DNA from: Virgisporangium aliadipatigenens
Lineage (GTDB): Bacteria > Actinomycetota > Actinomycetes > Mycobacteriales > Micromonosporaceae
Assembly (NCBI RefSeq): GCF_016863615.1
Contig: NZ_BOPF01000002.1
Location: forward strand, 558,001 to 622,000
Direction: 5' to 3'
Length of the DNA: 64,000 nt
Shown in pieces: positions 43,604 to 50,169 of the stretch. Position 1 is the first letter of the stretch; every line of letters starts with the position of its first letter. Position numbers and translations under genes: made by a program. The notes under the pieces are model-generated. The model saw only the letters and a program-made list of their open reading frames with translations, was not told the origin of the DNA and searched no databases.

Positions 43604-44221
43604 ATGCGGAACTCTCTGCGCGCGGTGCAGTGCGCCCTCGGCGCCGTCGCCGTGCTCGCGCTCGTCGTCATCCCGGTCTCGCCGGCCGCCGCGCACGCGG
43701 CCCTGCAGAGTACCGACCCCAAGGCCGACAGCACCGTGTCGCAGGCGCTCACGCAGCTCACCCTCACCTTCAACCAGCAGGTCAAGCAGCAGTTCAGTGA
43801 GGTCGTCGTCACCGGGGCCGACGGGGCGGTCTACGGCGACGGTGCGCCGCGTTCGGTGGACAGCAACCTCGTGCAGGGCGTGAAGCCGCTGCCCGTCGGC
43901 AAGGTGACGATCGGCTGGCGGACGGTGTCGGCCGACGGCCACGCGATCCAGGGCCAGTTCGCGTTCACGAACGCCTTCGCGCCGCCGGCCCCGTCGCCCT
44001 CGCCGGTGGCGTCGAGCGCCCCGCCGGCGCCGACCGCGGCCGCCACGACCGGCGGTGCCGTGTCGACCACGCCGAAGAGCGACGAGTCGTCGGGGAGCGG
44101 GCTGTGGATCGGGCTCGTCGCCGCGCTGGTGGTCGTGGCGGCCCTCGGCGGCGTCCTCCTGTGGCGGCGCCGCGCCGCCGGCCGGCGCGCCGACCAACAC
44201 GCTGCGAGAACATCTATGTGA
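43604..44221 (+). CDS. CopC-domain copper-resistance-type protein
   Basis: This 205-residue exported protein has a signal peptide cleaved before HAALQSTDP, leaving the conserved N-terminal His that binds Cu(II) in CopC. A CopC beta-sandwich ends in WRTVSADGHAIQGQFAF with the second ligand His. A Pro/Ser/Ala-rich linker and a C-terminal membrane anchor with basic tail follow. It probably works with the PCuAC chaperone nearby in periplasmic-side copper handling. No CopD membrane partner is present. Confidence 0.92.
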   Translation: MRNSLRAVQCALGAVAVLALVVIPVSPAAAHAALQSTDPKADSTVSQALTQLTLTFNQQVKQQFSEVVVTGADGAVYGDGAPRSVDSNLVQGVKPLPVGKVTIGWRTVSADGHAIQGQFAFTNAFAPPAPSPSPVASSAPPAPTAAATTGGAVSTTPKSDESSGSGLWIGLVAALVVVAALGGVLLWRRRAAGRRADQHAARTSM

Positions 44222-44624
44222 GCAGGCCGCGCTGGTTGTCGATACCGCCCCGGATCATCCGTCCGTAGTCGTCGTCCGGCAGGACGGGTGCGTGTTCGGT
44301 CGCGAACGCCAGGTGCCGGCGCGCCGCGTCGAGGTCGCCGAGGCGCCGGTAGGCGTCGGTGAGGTTCAGGTGCAGCGACGGCAGGAAGCCGGTGAAGCGC
44401 GCGTCGGGCTGCTCCGGGACGACGGCCAGCGCGCGCAGGTCCCACGCCAGTTCCTCCGCCACGGACTCCTGAACGTCGGCCGCGTAGTGCGCGATCGCGC
44501 ACCGCTGCACGGGGTCGTCCGCCTCGTCCCACAGCTCGGCCAGCAGCTCGCGCGCCGCCGCCGGGTCACCCTCGCGGCCGAGCGTGACGGCGGCCCCGAC
44601 GCGTTCCATGATCTCCTCGGACAT
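44214..44624 (-). CDS. Small TPR-like protein
   Basis: This 136-residue helical protein has TPR-like repeats (AARELLAELWDEADDPVQRC, LHLNLTDAYRRLGDLDAARR). Such short TPR proteins are common in actinomycetes with unknown partners. Its 3' end overlaps the CopC gene by 8 bp on the opposite strand. It is divergent from the frameshifted SUKH-like gene. Confidence 0.75.
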   Translation of the reverse strand: MSEEIMERVGAAVTLGREGDPAAARELLAELWDEADDPVQRCAIAHYAADVQESVAEELAWDLRALAVVPEQPDARFTGFLPSLHLNLTDAYRRLGDLDAARRHLAFATEHAPVLPDDDYGRMIRGGIDNQRGLLT

Positions 44625-44678
44625 GCCGCCGATGCTGAACCCTGCACCGGGTCGAGGGTCAAGTCACGGTGGGGCGCC

Positions 44679-45175
44679 ATGGGGTTCGATCTGCACGGGG
44701 GGCTGGCCGCCGGACTGCGCGACGCGGGCGGGGCGTGGCGGTTCATCCGCGGCTTCGCCGAGGCGCACGCCACCGCGATCCGGCCCGGCGACGGCAATAC
44801 GGTGCGGGAGCTGGACGCCGCCGAGAAACGTTCGGGGACAACCCTTCCGGACGCCGTGCGCGACGCGTACCGGCTGTTCGGGCGGCGCGACGACCTCACC
44901 GGCGGGCAGGATCGCCGGCTCGCCCCGGACGACTGGTCCTGGTCGACGACGGGCGGGTGCTGGAGTTCCGCCACGAGAACCAGTACGTCACGCGGTGGGG
45001 TGTGCGGCTCACCGGCGCGCCCGACCCGCCGACGCGGTGGTTCGCGGGGGAGGGCGCGGTGCTGCGGGTCGACGCCGGCGACCGGCTGTGGGTGCGCGCC
45101 GAGTCGGCCGATGCGATCGCGGCCGTGCGTCAGGCGTTCCCGGGGGACTGGCTGATGTCGGAGCCGAACGGCTGA
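44679..45175 (+). pseudogene. SUKH-like gene interrupted by a one-base frameshift
   Basis: The 5' half in one frame reads MGFDLHGG, then TVRELDAAEKRSG and TLPDAVRDAYRLFG, a SUKH-type start. After LAPDD at about 44933 the protein-like sequence continues in another frame (DDGRVLEFRHENQ, VTRWGVRLTGAP, WVRAESADAIAAV) to the stop at 45175. Adding one C near 44934 would restore a single frame reading LAPDDLVLVDDGRVLE. It is either a recent pseudogene or a sequencing error. Its 3' end overlaps the CoA-transferase gene. Confidence 0.75.
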
Positions 45176-46293
45176 GCCAGCCAGGCCCGCAGCTCGGCGC
45201 CGTGCTCGTCCAGCCCCGGCGGCGGCAGGTCGTAGCGGGGCGGCGTGCGGGACAGGCCGATCGGGTTGCGGGTGGTGGGGATCCCGCCGACGTCGACGAT
45301 CGGGTCGAGCCCCAGTTCGGTGGCGAACGCGACGCCGTCCGCGACGCTGTTGATCGGCCCGCACGGCACCCCCGCGGAGGTCAGCGCGCGGAACCACTCG
45401 GCCCGGGTGTTCTTGCGCAAAGCCGTCTCCAGCAACGGTTTCAGCGCGTCCCGGTGCGCCGTGCGATCGCGATTGCGGGCGAACCGGGGATCGTCGGCCA
45501 GCGCGTCCACGCCCAGCACCGCGCACAGCTTGCGGAACTGGCCGTCGTTGCCGGTCGCGACGACGAGTTCACCGTCCTGTGTGGACAGCGGCTCGTAGGG
45601 GAAGAGGCTCAGGTGCGCGTTGCCCATCCGGGTCGGCACGACACCGCCGGCGATGTACGCGCTGGTCTGGTTGACCAGGCCGGAGAGCGCGGAGGAGAGC
45701 AGGTTCACCTCGACGTGCTGCCCCTCGCCGGTCTCCCGCCGGTGATGCAACGCCGACAGGATCCCGATCGCCGCGTGCAACCCGGCGATGACGTCGAACA
45801 CCGCCACCCCGGCCCGGTAGCCCTCGCCCGCCGGGTCGCCGGTGAGGCTCATCAGGCCGCTGACCGCCTGCACGATCAGGTCGTAGCCGGGCAGTGCCGC
45901 GCCGGCCCCGGTGCCGAAGCCGCTGATCGACGCGTAGACCACGGAGGGGTTGGCGGCGCAGACCGCGTCGTAGTCGAGCCCGAAGCGGGTCAGGCCGTTC
46001 GGCCGGAAGTTCTCCACGAAGATGTCGGCGCGGGCGGCCAGCTCCCGCGCGAGGGCCACGTCGTGCGGATCCCGCAGGTCGAGCGCGACGGACCGCTTGT
46101 TGCGGTTGATCGACAGGTAGTACGTGGCCGTGTCGTCGCGGGTCGGCGGCATCCACGCGCGGGTGTCGTCGCCGCCGGGGCTCTCCACCTTCACCACGGT
46201 CGCGCCGAGGTCGGCGAGCAGCATGGTGCAGTACGGTCCGGCGAGCACGCGTGAGAAGTCGGCGACGAGCAGGCCCGCGAGCGGCGCGGTCAT
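45130..46293 (-). CDS. CaiB/BaiF-type (class III) CoA-transferase
   Basis: This 387-residue enzyme has the family motifs DFSRVLAGPYCTMLLADLGA, VKVESPGGDDTR, RNKRSVALDL and ENFRPN. The catalytic Asp lies in PGYDLIVQA. It would transfer CoA between carboxylic acids in a catabolic route. ATG 46293 overlaps the stop of a short 23-codon leaderless frame as ATGA. No acyl-CoA dehydrogenase or hydratase genes are adjacent, so the substrate is unknown. Confidence 0.92.
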   Translation of the reverse strand: MTAPLAGLLVADFSRVLAGPYCTMLLADLGATVVKVESPGGDDTRAWMPPTRDDTATYYLSINRNKRSVALDLRDPHDVALARELAARADIFVENFRPNGLTRFGLDYDAVCAANPSVVYASISGFGTGAGAALPGYDLIVQAVSGLMSLTGDPAGEGYRAGVAVFDVIAGLHAAIGILSALHHRRETGEGQHVEVNLLSSALSGLVNQTSAYIAGGVVPTRMGNAHLSLFPYEPLSTQDGELVVATGNDGQFRKLCAVLGVDALADDPRFARNRDRTAHRDALKPLLETALRKNTRAEWFRALTSAGVPCGPINSVADGVAFATELGLDPIVDVGGIPTTRNPIGLSRTPPRYDLPPPGLDEHGAELRAWLAQPFGSDISQSPGNA

Positions 46294-46361
46294 CCGAGCA
46301 CCACGTCGGCGCGGGCCTGCGGGTCGGCCGCGGTGCGCTCGAGCCGTTCCACGAGATCCAC
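46290..46361 (-). CDS. Leaderless 23-codon frame coupled to CoA-transferase
   Basis: GTG 46361 lies 6 nt after a TACGCT hexamer on the minus strand, and the 23-codon frame ends in an ATGA overlap with the CoA-transferase start. The peptide, containing LVERLERTAADPQARA, faintly resembles an enoyl-CoA hydratase segment, so it may be a gene relic. Its main role may be translational coupling. Confidence 0.45.
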   Translation of the reverse strand: MDLVERLERTAADPQARADVVLG

Positions 46362-46386
46362 TGAACGAGCGTAACCGCCGGTCCGG

Positions 46387-47385
46387 TCAGGCGGCGTCGG
46401 CCTCGGCCGGCGGGATGAACGGCCCGCGGGCCGGGATGCTGTCGGCGCGCGCCGCATCGGTGCGCCAGAGGCTCCCGTCGGCCGCGCCCTGAGCGGTGGC
46501 GAGCATCGACACGAACGCCGTCCGGATCTGGAACTCGACGTCCGGGATCGAGGAGAGTTCGAGCAGCATCGAGGCGCTGCCGAGGATCCCGTAGGCGTTG
46601 CGGGCGATGCCCTCGTAGTCGCCGCCGGGATAGCGCGTCACGTTGGCGCCCGCGATCGCCGTGGTGCGCTCGACGTTGTGCACCACGAGCTGCTTCGAGC
46701 GGGTGCTCTCCGGCGCCAGCGGGCTGGTCGGCCACAGCACCGACGCGGTGGTCTCCCGCCCGTCCGGCTGAACGTAGCGGCCCTGCATGTGGTAGTCGAC
46801 GACGACCGACGGCCGGGTGGCCCGCCACAGGCGCAGGATCGCCACCGACTCGGGCACCGGGTTGTCCGCGATCGGCGTGAGCGGGTTGTGGTAGCGGTTG
46901 ATGTCGTAGCCGACGCCGGGTTCGGCATACTCGCCGGTGGCCGACGGATCGTGGTTGTAGCGCTGGTCGCGCGCGGCGCCGTCCGGGTTGGCCTGCACGA
47001 CCACGTCGATCGTCACGCGGCCGCGCAGCCATCGGTGCCACGGGGTGTCCGGCACGCCGAGTGTCCACAGTGCACGGACGGCGGCGGGGGTGCCGAGCGG
47101 TTCGTCGCCGTGCTGCTGCGTGACGTAGAGGAGCCGGGTGGGGCCGTGGCCGACGGTGGCGAGCCGGATCGGGCGCCCCTCGTTGGTGCGGCCGACGGTG
47201 CCGGTGCGCACCCGGCCGTGGCTGTCCCGGGCGATCCGGGCGAGGGCCCGGCCGACCTGCTCGGGCGTGGGATCGGCGGGGATCAGGGCCGCCGGTGCGT
47301 CGTTGGGGATCGGGGCGGCGACGGCGGGCTCCGGGGCCACCAGGGCGGCGGCGAGGGTGGCGAGGACCATGAGGATCGATTTCAC
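46387..47385 (-). CDS. Secreted M14-family zinc carboxypeptidase
   Basis: This 332-residue exported protein has a signal peptide ending AVAAP. Zinc-binding residues are in QQHGDEP (H-x-x-E) and a downstream His lies in DYHMQG, with the catalytic Glu probably in LLELSS. The NPDGAARDQRYN segment is also typical of M14 peptidases acting on cell-wall peptides or extracellular substrates. GTG 47385 is chosen because a GGGGAG ribosome site lies 8 nt upstream. It is divergent from the PRC-barrel gene. Confidence 0.9.
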   Translation of the reverse strand: MKSILMVLATLAAALVAPEPAVAAPIPNDAPAALIPADPTPEQVGRALARIARDSHGRVRTGTVGRTNEGRPIRLATVGHGPTRLLYVTQQHGDEPLGTPAAVRALWTLGVPDTPWHRWLRGRVTIDVVVQANPDGAARDQRYNHDPSATGEYAEPGVGYDINRYHNPLTPIADNPVPESVAILRLWRATRPSVVVDYHMQGRYVQPDGRETTASVLWPTSPLAPESTRSKQLVVHNVERTTAIAGANVTRYPGGDYEGIARNAYGILGSASMLLELSSIPDVEFQIRTAFVSMLATAQGAADGSLWRTDAARADSIPARGPFIPPAEADAA

Positions 47386-47478
47386 GCGAGCACTCCCCAT
47401 CGAGGGCGATAAATCGGATCCGCCCACCCTACGACGTTCGGGTCCGCGCAAGGAGTGTCCCTCGTGGGCGCATCGGAT

Positions 47479-47497
47479 TCACCCGTAGGGCGGGTGA
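47479..47497. promoter_or_regulatory. Hairpin/operator in divergent gap
   Basis: TCACCCG and CGGGTGA form a 7-bp perfect inverted repeat with a 5-nt centre, between the M14 peptidase and the PRC-barrel gene. It could be an operator or a 5' hairpin. A GGGTAG sequence downstream at about 47529 resembles a sigma-B-like -10, but no matching -35 is clear. Confidence 0.35.
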
Positions 47498-47570
47498 GGG
47501 GTCGCTCATGCATTCACGTCGCGCCGACGGGTAGCCCGTTCAGCACCGCCGAACTGGAGGGAAACCGATA

Positions 47571-48299
47571 ATGGCGAACACGCAGGAGCGCATCGACCCG
47601 TTGCGGGGCAAGGACGTGTACGACCGCAACGGCGACAAGGTCGGCACCGTCGGGCAGGTGTGGGCCGATGACGCCGGCCGACCCTCGTGGGTCTCGGTGC
47701 ACACCGGTCTGTTCGGGCTCAACGAGTCGTTGCTGCCGCTGTACGACGCCTCGGTGGCGGACGACCGGCTGATCACCGGCTACGACAAGGATCTGGTCCG
47801 CCGGGCCCCGAACGTCGACGTCGGTGCGCACGAGGAGTTCGACGCCGACGGGTTGGCGCGGTTGTACTCGCACTACGGGCTCGCCCGGGGGGACGAGCGG
47901 ACCGGCGCCGACGACGACGCGATGACCCGTTCCGAGGAGCGGCTGCGCGTCGGCACCGAACGCGAACGGGCCGGCACGGCCCGCCTGCGCAAGCACGTCG
48001 TGACCGAGCACGTGCAGACCACCGTCCCGGTACAGCGCGAGGAGGTGCGGCTGGAGACCGAGCCGATCACCGACGCCAACCGCGACCGGGCCTACGCCGG
48101 GCGGGACCTCTCCGAGGCCGAGCACGAGGTCACCCTGCACGCCGAGCGCCCGGTCGTCGACAAGGAGACTGTTCCGGTCGAACGGGTGCGGCTGGGCACC
48201 GGGACGGTGCGGGACGAGCACACCGTCGACGAGCGGGTGCGCAAGGAACGCGTCGAGGCGGACCTGCCCGACGAGCGGGGGAGCCGGCGCTTCGGCTGA
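47571..48299 (+). CDS. PRC-barrel / DUF2382 stress-type protein
   Basis: This 242-residue soluble protein has an N-terminal PRC-barrel (LRGKDVYDRNGDKVGTVGQV, about residues 11-90). A C-terminal DUF2382 region is rich in charged residues (RLRKHVVTEHVQTTVPVQRE, LHAERPVVDKETVPVERVRL). Such proteins are typically induced by stress in actinobacteria and are of unknown biochemical role. A GGAGGG ribosome site precedes the ATG. Confidence 0.88.
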   Translation: MANTQERIDPLRGKDVYDRNGDKVGTVGQVWADDAGRPSWVSVHTGLFGLNESLLPLYDASVADDRLITGYDKDLVRRAPNVDVGAHEEFDADGLARLYSHYGLARGDERTGADDDAMTRSEERLRVGTERERAGTARLRKHVVTEHVQTTVPVQREEVRLETEPITDANRDRAYAGRDLSEAEHEVTLHAERPVVDKETVPVERVRLGTGTVRDEHTVDERVRKERVEADLPDERGSRRFG

Positions 48300-48423
48300 A
48301 CCCCGCCCGAACGGCCGATGGCCGGTCCTGCCCCGCGCCGGACCGGCCATCCGGCGTCAGGCCCGCGGGATCGCGAGCCGCGGCCGCCGCCGACCGGGTA
48401 CACGCGCCCACTTGAATAATCGG

Positions 48424-48452
48424 TTTCACCGTGGGGGCCCGTGCCCTACCGT
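48424..48452 (+). promoter_or_regulatory. Promoter of the leader peptide / tRNA array
   Basis: TTTCAC (48424-48429) and TACCGT (48447-48452) are separated by 17 bp, a good housekeeping-type promoter. The ATG of the leader frame begins 7 nt after the -10 box, so transcription should start at or next to the start codon. Confidence 0.65.
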
Positions 48453-48459
48453 GGAACAC

Positions 48460-48558
48460 ATGACGAGCTACACCACCTTCGCAGGCGACAGCGCCGCGGC
48501 CGCGAGCACCAGCGCGGTGGCGAGTGATGTGGTCGCCCGGCACCGGTGGCGAGCGTAG
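48460..48558 (+). CDS. Leaderless leader peptide, 32 codons
   Basis: The frame begins MTSYTTFAGDS and ends VARHRWRA with a TAG stop. Ala, Ser, Asp and Val make up more than half of it. All five serines use AGC/AGT codons, and GCA, AGT and GAT, which are rare in such GC-rich DNA, appear. The tRNAs encoded downstream are for Ala(UGC), Asp(GUC), Ser(GCU) and Val(UAC). A strong terminator follows before the tRNAs. I read it as an attenuation leader; it could instead be a small functional peptide. Confidence 0.6.
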   Translation: MTSYTTFAGDSAAAASTSAVASDVVARHRWRA

Positions 48559-48574
48559 ACGCGAAAGAAGCGTC
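48558..48574 (+). promoter_or_regulatory. Hairpin overlapping leader stop codon
   Basis: GACGC-gaaagaa-GCGTC forms a 5-bp stem directly at the leader stop. It may act as a pause hairpin or part of an alternative pairing with the terminator. Confidence 0.4.
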
Positions 48575-48577
48575 GAA

Positions 48578-48620
48578 GCCGCCCACCCGGGATCCGGGAT
48601 CGGGCGGTTTTTCTTTGTTT
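48578..48620 (+). terminator. Rho-independent terminator between leader and tRNA array
   Basis: CCGCCC (48579-48584) pairs with GGGCGG (48602-48607), extended internally by CCCG/CGGG. TTTTTCTTTGTTT follows. Two GGTGGC sequences inside the leader frame (48516-48521 and 48545-48550) can pair with GCCGCC of the 5' arm, offering alternative structures as in attenuators. The first tRNA begins eight bases after the T-run. Confidence 0.8.
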
Positions 48621-48627
48621 GCCACAC

Positions 48628-48696
48628 GGGCGACGCACAGGTGTGCAGCGTTGTCTTGCAAACAGCGCGGGCGCGGTTCGATACCGCGGTTGTCCA
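48628..48696 (+). tRNA. Unusual tRNA-like gene with Ala (UGC) anticodon
   Basis: The acceptor GGGCGAC/GTTGTCC, the T arm CGCGG-TTCGATA-CCGCG and an anticodon loop CTTGCAA with UGC at 34-36 are clear. The D arm is a mini-hairpin GCAC-AGGT-GTGC following the acceptor stem with no 8-9 linker. The anticodon stem can extend to 7 bp and only three bases separate it from the T stem. It is shorter than a normal tRNA (69 nt) and may be a specialised or degenerate tRNA. Confidence 0.6.
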
Positions 48697-48716
48697 CTCG
48701 GCGCGTGAGCGTCCGA

Positions 48717-48788
48717 GCCCTGTTAGCTCAATGGGAGAGCGTCCGCCTGTCGAGCGGAAGGCCGCCGGTTCGATCCCGGCACGGGGCG
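48717..48788 (+). tRNA. tRNA-Asp (GUC), divergent sequence
   Basis: A complete cloverleaf is visible. The acceptor is GCCCTGT/ACGGGGC, the D stem GCTC/GAGC, the anticodon arm TCCGC-CTGTCGA-GCGGA with GUC and G37, a 5-base variable loop follows, and the T arm is GCCGG-TTCGATC-CCGGC. It differs widely from the usual actinobacterial tRNA-Asp as I recall it. It looks like an extra copy from a tRNA array rather than the housekeeping gene. CCA is not encoded. Confidence 0.82.
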
Positions 48789-48794
48789 CGCAGT

Positions 48795-48881
48795 GAAGGG
48801 TTGGCCGAGTCCGGTCGAAGGCACCGCAGTGCTAATGCGGAGCGGGTCATACCGCCGGGGGTTCGAATCCCTCACCCTTCG
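48795..48881 (+). tRNA. tRNA-Ser (GCU)
   Basis: This is a class II tRNA of 87 nt with acceptor GAAGGGT/ACCCTTC and discriminator G. The anticodon arm is CCGCA-GTGCTAA-TGCGG with GCU, the long variable arm has a GCGG/CCGC stem, and the T arm is GGGGG-TTCGAAT-CCCTC. It reads AGC and AGU, exactly the serine codons used in the leader frame. Base 32 is G, which is unusual. Confidence 0.85.
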
Positions 48882-48885
48882 CCTC

Positions 48886-48957
48886 GCCCGTGTAGCTCAA
48901 CGGCTGAGCAGCTGCCCTACAAGCAGCGTGATGGGGGTTCGAATCCCTCCGCGGGTA
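48886..48957 (+). tRNA. tRNA-Val (UAC) with C at position 33
   Basis: The cloverleaf has acceptor GCCCGTG/CGCGGGT, D stem GCTC/GAGC, anticodon arm GCTGC-CCTACAA-GCAGC with UAC, and T arm GGGGG-TTCGAAT-CCCTC. Position 33, almost always U, is C here. It is the last gene of the four-tRNA array. Decoding efficiency may be altered, or it may be on its way to becoming a pseudogene. Confidence 0.75.
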
Positions 48958-48967
48958 CTTTTCGCGA

Positions 48968-49444
48968 TCAGCGGGCGCGCCGCTTGCTGATCTTCTTGGC
49001 GGGTGCTTTCTTGGCGGGGGCCTTCCGCACGGGCTTCTTGCCCGCGGCCGCCGCTGCCTTCTCGGCCGCGTCGGACTCGCGTTTGCCGGCGAGGCGCTGC
49101 TCCTCGCGCTTGGTGTCCGCGAGCGTCTCGCGTTCGCGCACCAGCCACTCGGGCGGGTCCGCGGCGAGCGCGGCGATCTGCTCGCTCGTCAGCGGCTCCG
49201 TCACACCCCCGCGGGCGAGGCCGCTGTTGGACACGCGCAGGCGCGCGGCGACGACGTTGCGTGGGTGCGGGCCGTTGCGGCGCAGCTCGACGAGCCACTG
49301 CGGCGGGTTGTGCTGCAGTTCGTCGAGCTCCTCGCGGGAGATCATGCCGTCCTGGAACTCCGCGGGTGTCGCCGGCAGGTGGACGCCGAGCTTCAGCGCC
49401 GCCGTGGCGGGCTTCATCACCTGGGACTTCTTCGGTTTGGGCAT
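48968..49444 (-). CDS. DUF5997-family protein
   Basis: This 158-residue protein has repeated segments of the type ISREELDELQHNPPQWLVELRRNGPHPRNVVAARLRVS read in blocks (HNPPQWLVELR and ADPPEWLVRERE). A Lys/Ala-rich basic tail (KKPVRKAPAKKAPAKK) suggests nucleic-acid contact. It is conserved in actinobacteria next to a LysR-substrate-domain protein, as here. TACCCT lies 6 nt before its ATG on the minus strand, so the mRNA is likely leaderless. Function is unknown. Confidence 0.8.
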   Translation of the reverse strand: MPKPKKSQVMKPATAALKLGVHLPATPAEFQDGMISREELDELQHNPPQWLVELRRNGPHPRNVVAARLRVSNSGLARGGVTEPLTSEQIAALAADPPEWLVRERETLADTKREEQRLAGKRESDAAEKAAAAAGKKPVRKAPAKKAPAKKISKRRAR

Positions 49445-49449
49445 CCGCA

Positions 49450-49488
49450 CAGGGTAGCCGGGCGGGTGGACGCCGTCGCCGGTACCCT
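49450..49488. promoter_or_regulatory. Symmetrical divergent leaderless promoters
   Basis: AGGGTA near 49451 (TACCCT on the minus strand) and TACCCT at 49483-49488 on the plus strand are mirror-placed. Each is 6 nt before the start codon of a divergent gene. The flanking CCGG makes the arrangement nearly palindromic. Confidence 0.55.
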
Positions 49489-49494
49489 GGCGCG

Positions 49495-50169
49495 GTGACG
49501 TTCCACCTGCTGGTCGTGCCCGGCGTGATCGTGGACCGATGGGCGCGGACCTGGTCGGAGCGACGGCCCGGGGTGCCCTTGGAGATCGTGCCGGTCGGGC
49601 CCCGCGCGGCCGCCGACGCGCTGCTGGCGAAGGAGGGCGACGCGGGCCTGATCCGGTTGCCGGTCGACAAAGAATCGTTTCACGCGATTCCACTGTGGAC
49701 GGAGGAGACCGTCGTGATGGCGCCGCGCGACCACCTCTTCGCGGCGGCCGAGGGCGAGGTGTTCGTGGCGGACCTGGCCGACGAGACGCTGGTGCGCCCG
49801 CTCGACGACGTGCTCGCGTGGGAGTCCGTGCCGGGCGCCGACGTGGCGCGGCCGGACGACACGGCCGAGGCGGTCGAGTTCACCGCCGCCGGCGGCGGGG
49901 TGCTGGTGGTGCCGCGCTCGCTGGCCCGGCTGCATCACCGCAAGGACCTGGTGGTGCGGGTGGTGCCGGACGCGCCGACGTCGTCGGTCGGCCTCGTGTG
50001 GGAACGCGACTCGCACACCGAACTGGTCGAGGAGTGGATCGGCATCGTGCGCGGCCGCACCGCCAACAGCACCCGCGGGCGTGCCGAGGCGGCGCCGAAG
50101 CCGGACAGCGGCCGCGGGCGTGCCGCTGCGCAGGCGGCCAGGGCGGCGAAGGGCCGCCGGCGGCGGTGA
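49495..50169 (+). CDS. LysR substrate-binding-domain-like protein without HTH
   Basis: This 224-residue protein resembles the effector-binding domain of LysR regulators (FHLLVVPGV, GLIRLPVDKESFHAIPLWTEE, AVEFTAAGGGVLVVPRSLARL, SSVGLVWERDSH). It lacks the N-terminal winged helix and ends in a basic tail. It is typically found beside DUF5997 proteins and may work with that protein as a split regulator. GTG 49495 follows TACCCT by 6 nt. It overlaps the next gene as GTGA. Confidence 0.8.
   Translation: MTFHLLVVPGVIVDRWARTWSERRPGVPLEIVPVGPRAAADALLAKEGDAGLIRLPVDKESFHAIPLWTEETVVMAPRDHLFAAAEGEVFVADLADETLVRPLDDVLAWESVPGADVARPDDTAEAVEFTAAGGGVLVVPRSLARLHHRKDLVVRVVPDAPTSSVGLVWERDSHTELVEEWIGIVRGRTANSTRGRAEAAPKPDSGRGRAAAQAARAAKGRRRR

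Noticed and set aside
48400-48960. Mobile element at the tRNA array
   Set aside because: No integrase, direct-repeat att site or phage gene is visible near the tRNAs.
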